Of a stretch of 64,000 nucleotides of DNA, positions 56,125 to 64,000 are shown one piece after another. The stretch spans positions 70,994,890-71,058,889 of the forward strand of contig OY744604.1 of assembly GCA_963556255.1 (NCBI GenBank). Direction: 5' to 3'. Each line of letters opens with the position of its first letter. Position 1 is the stretch's first letter. The stretch is from Allolobophora icterica (taxonomy: Eukaryota; Annelida; Clitellata; Crassiclitellata; Lumbricidae). The translations under genes were made by a program, and so were the position numbers. The notes below the pieces were generated by a model. It saw only the letters and a program-made list of their open reading frames with translations. It was not told the DNA's origin and made no database searches.

Positions 56125-56640
56125 GTGTCTAGCACCGGGGTGACTCATCACCTAAGACACGAAGTGTCAGTCCAAAAGGGCACCCAGGGTCAATTTAGAC
56201 ACCCAACCAATCAATAGGCCCAAAACGTCACCTCATGGGTGTCGAAATACTGAGAGCTGAAAGCATTGGCCTTGACACAGATCCCAAAAGTGACACCTCA
56301 CACAATTCTCTCGGTGCTGATTTACAGAGATACAATACATCTAATCAACGGCACTCCATAGGGTGTCGTTTCGACATCGGCACCTCACGGCGCTCCATAG
56401 GGTGCCAAAAAGAACTTGTCACACAGTCAAATTATATAGCACCCACAGGGTGTCAATACGGAAACCGCACCCAGCCAAATATCTCAGCACCCTACAGGGT
56501 GTCAAACAAGGCAACAGCTCCCTAGCACTTCATGGGTGCCAACACAAAATAGTCACCTCACAGGGTGTCGAATTAAAGCAAACACCATACCGCACCTCAC
56601 GGGTGTCAGCTTAAAACATGCACCTCATGGTAAGAGTGAA
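56125..56640. repeat. Array of CACC...GGGTG palindromes in U3
   Basis: About ten copies of forms such as CACCTCATGGGTG, CACCCACAGGGTG, CACCCTACAGGGTG and CACCTCACAGGGTG recur every 30-60 bases, often followed by TC. The same array is in the 5' LTR (about 61879-62394). They resemble dense protein-binding sites. Confidence 0.85.
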
Positions 56641-56650
56641 TTTCTCGACA

Positions 56651-56663
56651 ATTCCCCGCCACC
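56651..56663 (-). other. Polypurine tract of LTR retrotransposon 2
   Basis: Minus strand GGTGGCGGGGAAT directly upstream of the 3' LTR. Confidence 0.65.
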
Positions 56664-56849
56664 AATAATTCCGAAAGCCTCCTTTTCGGAGACCAAAGCC
56701 CACTAATTTAAAGCTTTGTCCGTGAATCTAACTAAATGTTCAATTATCAGTGACCTCACATCCTAACAAACAAACAAAAAATCACATTTTCTAACAGTCC
56801 ATAAAGTCTCATTAAACCAACTGCTAAGGGATCTACTGCTATCGAAAAA

Positions 56850-57220
56850 CCTTAAGTGCTTGCAAACCGCAAAATCTTAACGTAGCTAATCAAGTCACGT
56901 GTAAAAAAAACAGTCAATAGGCCTGTATCACAAAATCCGAACATGTGCGAGCAGCAAAACTTAACACACGTCAACCTCAAAACATTAACACAACAGGCAA
57001 ATCCATGCTAAAAACACTTGAACTTTTGCAACTCGCAAAACTTAAACTCAACTGTCAATCAAAAACGATTATATCGTTGTTAGAGTTCAGTTCTCTAAGT
57101 GACGATGCAGTGGACTCTAAAGTCCCAAAGTTACGATCAGCAAAACTCGAAGCTGACTAGCTTATCGAAGCAAAGTCAACAGAAAATGTCCGCCTGTGAT
57201 CAGCAAAACTCAAAATAGAT
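56850..57220. repeat. Degenerate GCAAAACTTAA repeats
   Basis: Five related motifs (GCAAAATCTTAA, GCAAAACTTAA, GCAAAACTTAAA, GCAAAACTCGAA, GCAAAACTCAAA) stand 60-110 bases apart between the accessory ORF and the 3' LTR. Role unknown. Confidence 0.6.
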
Positions 57221-57396
57221 TGACTTATCCAACAAAATCATGCATAAGCAACAATTTTAACGCGCTGTCTAGCCATACTAGGTTAGTCCAAGACTATGAC
57301 ATCGTCATCAAAGTCCTCGAAAGGTTCCAGTTTCATCTGTGATGGGACAGACGCCTGCTCTGTCAGCAGCCGACGAAAGATTCTTCGAAGCACTGC

Positions 57397-58209
57397 TTAC
57401 GAACACGAAGGCACATTGACTTTCATTCGTCCCAGAAAGTCGTCCATTGTCTCTCCCGAGCGCAGCCACCGTCCTTGTTCCACGATCTCACGCAGTTGCA
57501 TTTCCGAGACATCGAGATCAGCTTCGCTTGGTCGATCTCGGTTTTCCTCAGTAGAAGAGTCATCAGAGATAAGAATTTCTCTCACCTCAGTCGCCGCGCG
57601 ATTTTCGTCCAGCAATCGACCATCCATAGCTGTGGCGCCATCGCCATCGTCCCATGTAGGCCGATCTATTTCTCCACAGAGGCGCAACAGCTCCTCAAAG
57701 TCTGTAGTCGGTTGACCAAGCATTGACGATAGGTCAAGGTCCATCAATTCGTCCACATCGAAGGAGAATGGACTTATTTCGCGTGACAGGTCACGCGGTT
57801 CGACATCCCACATCAGTCCATCAATGGTCGAAGTGGCTCGACCACCATCTCGAAGTCCTTCGTCGCAGGTCAGCGACCCCGCGACACCCGAAGGAGTAGC
57901 GTCACCTGCTTTCGTCTGCAGACCACCAGTTTCCGGTTCCGCAGGAACATCTGCACGACGTAACTCGTAGAGAATGTTTTGAATTTCTCTGCTCGGGCTG
58001 GAGTCGTGTGTCACGCCAGACGTCATTACCTCGGCTGGCTCGTTCTCCACTTTCGGTGCTGTCGCGGTCGACGGTTCCTCTGTTCCGCTTGGTCCAGTCA
58101 CTCTTCTCACCCACAACGAATGAAAGCGCTTCCGATGACGTAGTAAGGAACGTTTGGCTGTCACTCCAATTCCGCACTCGTCGCACAGGTATCGCAATTC
58201 GCCCGACAT
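57397..58209 (-). CDS. Accessory ORF of LTR retrotransposon 2: C2H2 zinc finger with acidic region, 270 aa
   Basis: ATG at 58209-58207. A single C2H2 finger lies near the N-terminus (CDECGIGVTAKRSLL, then H-x4-H: C-x2-C-x12-H-x4-H). A Ser/Thr/Pro/Glu-rich middle follows. At about residues 150-170 FSFDVDELMDLDLSSML combines acidic residues with regularly spaced Phe, Leu and Met, like acidic transcription activation domains. The C-terminal half is strongly acidic. It sits after pol, where other elements carry env or accessory genes. There is no transmembrane segment, so it is not an envelope. A DNA-binding regulator of the element is a reasonable inference. I know no named family for it. Confidence 0.75.
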   Translation of the reverse strand: MSGELRYLCDECGIGVTAKRSLLRHRKRFHSLWVRRVTGPSGTEEPSTATAPKVENEPAEVMTSGVTHDSSPSREIQNILYELRRADVPAEPETGGLQTKAGDATPSGVAGSLTCDEGLRDGGRATSTIDGLMWDVEPRDLSREISPFSFDVDELMDLDLSSMLGQPTTDFEELLRLCGEIDRPTWDDGDGATAMDGRLLDENRAATEVREILISDDSSTEENRDRPSEADLDVSEMQLREIVEQGRWLRSGETMDDFLGRMKVNVPSCS

Positions 58210-58404
58210 GCTTGCGATCTTCAGAATGACTTGTCCACAGAATTCCAGGGTTTATATAGACAAAGCCGGTGTCACTTTTCGACGTCACCGACTCTTTTCT
58301 CCACAGCACCGCAGGGTAAAACAGCACCCATGCATTTTCGACTGGTACAATCAGTGCTTCTAATCCACTGCTTTCTCGAATGCCAAGTTCGCTGTCGTCG
58401 ATTC

Positions 58405-58625
58405 CACAAAAAGTCTCCAAGCAAACATCCATAAGCCGAAGTCTCAACGCACATGGTCGGAGTCTCAAAAGCAATAAGCCAAAGTCTCAACGCAAAAAGC
58501 CAAAGTCTCAAAGCAAAAAGTCAAAATTTCCACGCTGAATTTTCAAAGCCAAAATCTCAACGCCAAGTCTCAACGCCGAAGTCTCATCCTAAAAGTCTAA
58601 AAGCCAAAGTCTCATCGCAGGCTTT
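58405..58625. repeat. AAGTCTCAACGC short tandem repeats
   Basis: Units close to AAAGCCAAAGTCTCAACGC, about 18 bases, repeat around ten times between pol and the accessory ORF. They could separate two transcripts or carry a splice site, but no such signal is clear. Confidence 0.75.
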
Positions 58626-58652
58626 CTTCGTTACTTTGCAGCGGCTCTTCAT

Positions 58653-61313
58653 TTACTGATATCGCACGGGTTTCCGTATCACCCGGCGTGGTCGAAGGCT
58701 GTCATTGAAGACTTCACATGGTCTCTCGGCCGACCGATCACCATCGTCATCGTCGTCCTCCTCCGGCGACGGAAAACACAGCTCCAGCTCATACACATGA
58801 CCAACAAAAAGCGGTGCTCTCGGCGGACGTCCGTAGACAAGGTTGAGCAGTGCCCGAGTCTCTCTTCCATACACCCATGTGAATCCGATCACCTCAGGAG
58901 TTGATGCACAACATTCCGCCAAGACGTGGGCGAAAACCTCATCCCAGTCACACTGCTGGCTGTTAATAACCCTCCCCAGCATAAAATTTGGCGTGCGGTG
59001 GAACCTCTCAATTAAGTTGTTTCCGCTGGGGTTATAGCTGAATATCTTACCCCTAACTATCCCCAATAGTTTGCACAACTCCCGGAATAAATATCCTCGA
59101 TCCCCAAGGATCCGCCATGGTGCCATGCACCTTACAATAACATACTCAACCAGAGCCTTCGCTACTGATGAGATTTCCTCTTTGGCCAAAGGAGCGGCTT
59201 CTACATTTTTCGTCCTCCGGACCAGCATCACTTTGACTGCCCACTCGCTCACCGTCGGCTCAATCACTCCATCCACTATCATCTGATCTACTCTCTCCTC
59301 TGGTAGCGGTTGTCTTACTAGGGCCACATTCCCCGTATCTACTCTGTGGGTGCATACTGATGTCCTCTCTAGATCACTCTCACCCGTAGAGAACACTTCT
59401 CGATATTCACGCAGAATTCCCTTCAGCCTCTCTCTGGCTTCCATCGGTACGTCCTCGGGCAGGTCACCCAATAATACCTGCTCACATGATGCTTCCTCAG
59501 CAGTCCCTCTCATCTCATTATCTATTTCCACCTGAACGGGGTGTAGCTGACCCAACAATTGGTCCTTATCCAACCGAACTGATGCCTCAGTCAAATTGAC
59601 TACTCTCACCTTAGTAACTGAAGCCTTCTCATTTACTAACACCCGAGCAACATGAATTCCAGGACGAATTTCTTTAGCTTCAGTCATCCAAGCAGGAGCT
59701 GTTACCGCTAAGTTCCCATAAATAGTCTTAGCCTCAATATCCTGTTGACACTTAGGAGGAATCAGGACCTCCTCTGCAACCATTACCCGCCTACACCATA
59801 TGGACCCGTTACCCTTAACCAATGATATCTTACGGCGTCCTACGAATAATGCTCCCGTGCCAAATCCTAGGCGGCACCGATGCTGTCTCAGCCAGTCCAT
59901 CCCAAGCATAGGTTCTACGATCTGGTCAGAGACCAAGAACGTGGTGGGAATTACAAACCCACGCCATACCTTAATCAGGACGGTCAGCTCACCTAACAGA
60001 CGAATTTCGGTCCCATTAGCAGCCAAAAGCACACGGTGACAGGGAGTCAGTTCCAAACCCTCTACGGCAGAAAAAGGCACCAAACTCACCTCTGATCCGG
60101 TGTCGATCAGGCACAGATGTGTTCTCCCGTTGATTGTTCCTCGGATGTATATCGCGTTATTTCCTCCTGGGTTCATCGGCCTTTGACGAGTGGTGTGATT
60201 CACCGCGACTTCTTCATCTTGATTCGAAGCCTCCGGTTCGGCGGTGGGTACTTGGCGGCGAAAACGTCGATCCTGACGGCAGTTCCGGGCGAAGTGGCCG
60301 GATTTTCCGCAGTTGTAGCAGGTCAGTGCTCTCTCCGTGTTTCGCTGATTGTCCTCTCCACGGTAGGTATCGCGTCGTGGCTCAGGATGGTTCCGAAGTT
60401 CCGCAAACTGACGATCGATACGCTCTTCCATTTCTCGTTGCCACTTGCGCTGGGCTTCCATCTGAGCTGTCAGGAATCGGTCCAGCTGCGACTGGATCTG
60501 GTTACTCTCGTCGGCGGCTTGTGCTCCTCGAACACGGTTGGGCAATCTCCGCCGATCCTCCGTATCCGCTGTTCGCTGGTATGCCTCCAACCGTAATGCT
60601 GTACGATAGGCTTCATCCAACGTCTTTGGTTCTCGTTCTCTTACTTTCAGGGACAACTCCCGGTCTCGCATCGCCTCCAAGAACGAATCACGAGCGACGA
60701 TTTCTGTAGTCTCATTGGAAGGCACAGGATACGCCAACACAACCAAACGGCGTATTTCGTGAAGTAGGTTGCTCAGAGTCTCGTCCGCCCGCTGGCGACG
60801 GTAGTACAATTGTGCTCTGAACGTCTCTGCCTGTCCTTCTGTACCGTATCTTTGGCGGAGGCGACCGACTAATTCCTCGTAGGTAACGTCCTCTCTCGCC
60901 CCAAAGTCCCATAATAACTGCGTGGCGGCCTTTTCCAGAGCGCAGCGCAGAAAATCAACTCGATCAGCAGATGTCCATCCATTGTGCCGTGCGCACACTT
61001 CAAATTGGGCTAGAAACGATTCCAGCGATCCCGTACCGTCAAACTTTCCGGGTTTCATTGGCGCCTTCCGGTAGACAACGCCAGTACTCTTCGCTGGTTT
61101 CGATTCTGTCGGCCGCTCTTCTCGTTCCGTTGCGTCGTTCGCCGTCACCGAGCTTGGACCGTCAAACTCAATGAATTCCAGCAGGCGACTTAGATCGGAC
61201 TTGTCGTCTTTCGTCGTCCTCTTCACAAACGGAGTCGAGCTGCTTGGCTGTCGAATCGGATCTTCATCCACGTCCAACAATGTATAGTGGACGGTGCGGC
61301 GTTCTGGCTCCAT
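58653..61313 (-). CDS. Gag-pol of LTR retrotransposon 2, RT to integrase in-frame deletion
   Basis: I take the Met at 61313-61311 (MEPERRTVHY) as the start; the frame is open back into the 5' LTR to 61592. Order: gag capsid (KPGKFDGTGSLESFLAQF), CCHC knuckle CYNCGKSGHFARNC, protease LIDTGSEVSLV with GMDWL downstream, the first part of RT up to MLVRRTKN, then at about 59205 a switch to the integrase core with GDRGYLF and LIERFHRT, and a tail ending RKPVRYQ. The RT Asp box, RNase H, the integrase zinc finger and the first integrase Asp are missing. About 886 codons remain. Gag and protease are complete, so the copy could be packaged if a helper supplies RT and integrase. Confidence 0.9.
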   Translation of the reverse strand: MEPERRTVHYTLLDVDEDPIRQPSSSTPFVKRTTKDDKSDLSRLLEFIEFDGPSSVTANDATEREERPTESKPAKSTGVVYRKAPMKPGKFDGTGSLESFLAQFEVCARHNGWTSADRVDFLRCALEKAATQLLWDFGAREDVTYEELVGRLRQRYGTEGQAETFRAQLYYRRQRADETLSNLLHEIRRLVVLAYPVPSNETTEIVARDSFLEAMRDRELSLKVREREPKTLDEAYRTALRLEAYQRTADTEDRRRLPNRVRGAQAADESNQIQSQLDRFLTAQMEAQRKWQREMEERIDRQFAELRNHPEPRRDTYRGEDNQRNTERALTCYNCGKSGHFARNCRQDRRFRRQVPTAEPEASNQDEEVAVNHTTRQRPMNPGGNNAIYIRGTINGRTHLCLIDTGSEVSLVPFSAVEGLELTPCHRVLLAANGTEIRLLGELTVLIKVWRGFVIPTTFLVSDQIVEPMLGMDWLRQHRCRLGFGTGALFVGRRKISLVKGNGSIWCRRVMVAEEVLIPPKCQQDIEAKTIYGNLAVTAPAWMTEAKEIRPGIHVARVLVNEKASVTKVRVVNLTEASVRLDKDQLLGQLHPVQVEIDNEMRGTAEEASCEQVLLGDLPEDVPMEARERLKGILREYREVFSTGESDLERTSVCTHRVDTGNVALVRQPLPEERVDQMIVDGVIEPTVSEWAVKVMLVRRTKNVEAAPLAKEEISSVAKALVEYVIVRCMAPWRILGDRGYLFRELCKLLGIVRGKIFSYNPSGNNLIERFHRTPNFMLGRVINSQQCDWDEVFAHVLAECCASTPEVIGFTWVYGRETRALLNLVYGRPPRAPLFVGHVYELELCFPSPEEDDDDDGDRSAERPCEVFNDSLRPRRVIRKPVRYQ

Positions 61314-61368
61314 ATCAGAACTTCCGTTGACTTTCGTTGACTCTTGAACTCGACGAACAAAAACACAA

Positions 61369-61385
61369 CCCCACTTCTGGTACCA
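61369..61385 (-). other. Primer binding site of LTR retrotransposon 2
   Basis: The plus strand reads CCCCACTTCTGGTACCA, ending in CCA as a tRNA 3' end would, three bases from the 5' LTR. I cannot name the tRNA with certainty. Confidence 0.65.
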
Positions 61386-61388
61386 GTT

Positions 61389-62404
61389 TGTCGCGAAACC
61401 GGGGGTGTTCTTGGTTTCTGAGGCGGTGCGAGGTTCAGAGTTCTTACCAGGATGTCCGAAAACCCCCACCCCTCGTGTAAAAGGCCAGGTCCGGCTCTCG
61501 TGATCTGTCAAGAGGCTTAAACAGAGTCGACAACGAAGTAACGTAGAAGTCCGTTTTAATCGCAAATATCCAATGAGCACAGAAGCATCCAAACTATAAT
61601 CGCACTTATCGCATCCACAGAACTACAGCAACGTATAACTCAACAGCGAAAGAACTATCGCAACGTACTGATATCGCAAACTATGACTTCCGCAATATAC
61701 GGGTATCGCCACCACGACTCAGCATCAAGAGAACTATCGCAAATGTCGACGATACTCTTCTTCAGCTAGTCGAGACTGCTAGACCGATGCTTAGCTCAAG
61801 GCCGAATCTCAGACCGTCCTCCAGACTCTCTCTTCCCTGCTTGAAATCCCGGCCTTATATACCGAAATATTCCATGAGGTGTCTAGCACCGGGGTGACTC
61901 ATCACCTAAGACACGAAGTGTCAGTCCAAAAGGGCACCCAGGGTCAATTTAGACACCCAACCAATCAATAGGCCCAAAACGTCACCTCATGGGTGTCGAA
62001 ATACTGAGAGCTGAAAGCATTGGCCTTGACACAGATCCCAAAAGTGACACCTCACACAATTCTCTCGGTGCTGATTTACAGAGATACAATACATCTAATC
62101 AACGGCACTCCATAGGGTGTCGTTTCGACATCGGCACCTCACGGCGCTCCATAGGGTGCCAAAAAGAACTTGTCACACAGTCAAATTATATAGCACCCAC
62201 AGGGTGTCAATACGGAAACCGCACCCAGCCAAATATCTCAGCACCCTACAGGGTGTCAAACAAGGCAACAGCTCCCTAGCACTTCATGGGTGCCAACACA
62301 AAATAGTCACCTCACAGGGTGTCGAATTAAAGCAAACACCATACCGCACCTCACGGGTGTCAGCTTAAAACATGCACCTCATGGTAAGAGTGAATTTCTC
62401 GACA
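61389..62404 (-). repeat. 5' LTR of LTR retrotransposon 2
   Basis: Identical by eye to 55635-56650. It carries the palindrome array and the TATA box expected to drive gag-pol on the minus strand. Confidence 0.95.
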
Positions 62405-64000
62405 ATAACGTAACTTTTAGCCGTTTTTTGAATGACAGTTGTGTGATAGAGGTTGGACCCATTAATAGACATCTGATCCGAGTGCAGTGATGATTCGAGT
62501 CAGGTCTGCTGCGGGAAGAATGTAGAAAAGCGTCATTTCCCTAAGTTCCGAATCCTATGGAACGCTGAAGAGAACAGGCGCTTAATCTGTGTATGTTTAC
62601 TCCGTAGCTATAATGGTATTCATCGTTTAAAGAGAATAAATTGAATGCAATACTTTATTACATAAATCCCAAACGTGCAAACTCCGACGTTAGACTGATT
62701 TCATCAAATGGCTTCCCAATTTCTCATTCTAGGTGCATTTCTTTTCATCATCAGCACTACATCTGTAAGCCTAGTTCTTTTTCTTCTGGGGGGTTTAAAC
62801 ATGCTCACGATAATCAGGAACGATGATATAGTCACGGTCAGACGGCAGAGGAATAATTCTTCTTAGCTGATAAAAATACAAGAGGCGTCTCTTTTCTTTG
62901 CACATGGATTTCGTCCAAACGTTGCATTTAGGAAAAAAGGAATCGATCTGTCATTGTCACCGTCAGCAGCTCCTAAAGATGCACCTGTCTATCTTGCAGC
63001 ACACTACAACGTATGTCCTAAGCATGCAATCGATTGATATGCGCACATAATAGTAATTTAGGAAGAATCGATTGTCTGTTCGACATGCGATGGCCATTGT
63101 TACCAACCATGTCGACCAGCACGAAAGTCGACAGCTATTATCAGGAGCGGACATCAACAGAAGCTGGTCGCCAGTCTTTCTCTAAATAGACTTGAAGATC
63201 AGAGTTAGAAGATGCAATGCACATGCACATTCAAGTACGGAAAGGCTAATTAATCGTTTATCTGGAAGACCATTGTTGTCATCAACGAGAACGGTTTCAT
63301 TCAGTTCATACTTTCATCTTGGCCTAGAAGTTTGATAGGGAATTATTTGAGCTCTTTGTGTCTAATATCATAAAGAATTTATGCAAAATCTCAAACGTAG
63401 CGATTATTTCAATGAAAACAATAATACGATTGCAAGAAGCGGGTCGTGTACGGTTACGGTGAGACCGACAGTTACCTTATTCTAGGATGCTTCTGTTCAT
63501 TATCACAAATTATATAAACGCATTTGGCTAGAAACCATCTCTTGAGGATCATCGTGGATGTGTCTATTATTATTATAATTGCACACATTCAGAGGCGGCA
63601 ACATTGTTTGACAGCTACGGGGACACGTTTTAACTGACCTAATCAAAAAGAGGTAAAAAATAAAACTAATTTTTTTCACCTCATATCTAGTGCACGAAAA
63701 ATGCATTAAAGAAGCAATTGGCATGCGATTTGTAACGGCATGTAGATATATATTTTCATCAAATTGTATCATCACATGAAAACTAATTCAAATCTAAAGT
63801 CAATTCATTTTTATTAGTTAGTAACACCTCTAACCTCCTTAGGAATGTCACTCAATGTGCTCTATGCGCTCACTAGTCACTACACTACACAGAAGAACCA
63901 AACAACTTCTTCCTAATATCACTTCTCGAAATGAAATATTCTTCCAGCTCAACCAAGTTCAAGCTGTCTAAAATATTTTTATGTGTGTGACAACCAGCCA
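62405..64000. other. No recognised feature
   Basis: After the target duplication the sequence looks unique and AT-rich. Several short open frames exist but none has a recognisable domain or splice context. Confidence 0.5.

Larger units (their letters stand above)
55635..56650 (-). repeat. 3' LTR of LTR retrotransposon 2
   Basis: 1016 bp. The U3 part (56125-56640) carries the palindrome array. The TATA box is at 56099-56107 and an ATTAAA signal lies further downstream on the minus strand near 55800. Confidence 0.95.
55635..62404 (-). mobile_element. Ty3/gypsy LTR retrotransposon 2 with accessory ORF, internally deleted
   Basis: Two 1016-bp LTRs (55635-56650 and 61389-62404) look identical, with TG...CA ends and the target duplication ATAA (55631-55634, 62405-62408). 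The minus strand carries a primer site, gag-pol (58653-61313), a zinc-finger ORF (57397-58209) and a purine tract. RT catalytic blocks, RNase H and the start of integrase are missing through an in-frame deletion. It is more GC-rich than its surroundings and seems a recent arrival. Confidence 0.95.

Noticed and set aside
57902..58474. 190-codon minus-strand ORF overlapping the accessory ORF
   Set aside because: It runs through the short tandem repeats and has no recognisable domain; the zinc-finger frame is the better candidate.
60134..60709. 191-codon plus-strand ORF
   Set aside because: It lies antisense to gag-pol of LTR element 2, without known motifs; GC-rich coding DNA often opens antisense frames.

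Overview
The window is eukaryotic and looks like a repeat-rich invertebrate chromosome. It is AT-rich, its genes are split into small exons by kilobase introns with GT-AG borders, and it is full of non-LTR retrotransposons, tRNA-derived SINEs, LTR retrotransposons and many short DNA transposons. No bacterial feature is present. The host genes (paired farnesoic acid O-methyltransferase-type domains plus a PAN/apple-like tail), the frequent TAGGCCTA palindromes and a Ty3/gypsy element whose integrase precedes RNase H (the Gmr1-like order described from deuterostomes) suggest a marine deuterostome such as a tunicate, echinoderm or hemichordate. The species cannot be fixed from this sequence.

The backbone is a tandem segmental duplication. 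Unit A (about 2470-26400) and unit B (about 35041-52745) align along their length in the same orientation. Each carries one copy of the same host gene. Copy A has exons at 11268-11463, 16581-16831, 18145-18192, 19719-19742, 21216-21390, 21775-22013 and 22592-22884. Copy B has exons at 37103-37298, 38463-38713, 39728-39778, 41929-41952, 43675-43849, 45386-45624 and 48419-48711, with a probable signal-peptide exon at 34931-34970. All exon junction phases agree. The product is predicted to be secreted: domain 1, an acidic linker with a CDPTVC knot, domain 2, and a Cys-rich C-terminus. Between the units (26.4-35.0 kb) lie decayed exons of a third copy (31228-31411 and about 34258-34400).

Most length differences between A and B are later transposon insertions, so each unit supplies the empty site of the other. 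In A these are an LTR retrotransposon nested in a MITE (3010-8722), a MITE (8992-9692), a mariner relic (10103-11016), a nest of two LINEs and a SINE (12004-16400), a SINE (17624-17923) and hAT-type MITEs (18543-18807, 23500-23882). In B they are a LINE tail containing a hAT MITE (37680-38350), a hAT MITE (40184-40573), two foldback elements with 16-bp arm repeats (41358-41800, 49534-50447), a SINE (42467-42710), a foldback element with long palindromic arms (44021-45157), a CACTG-ended element (45899-48103) and a truncated LINE (50905-51110).

The right-hand part holds a CR1/L2-like LINE (52750-54095) inside a CTTGGTCTTG-rich repeat and a complete but internally deleted Ty3/gypsy element (55635-62404) with identical 1016-bp LTRs. 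Besides gag-pol, that element carries a third ORF with a C2H2 zinc finger and an acidic activator-like stretch, and its LTR holds an array of CACC/GGGTG palindromes upstream of the TATA box. This possible self-regulatory circuit is the strongest candidate here for something undescribed. The last 1.6 kb and several intergenic stretches show nothing I can recognise.
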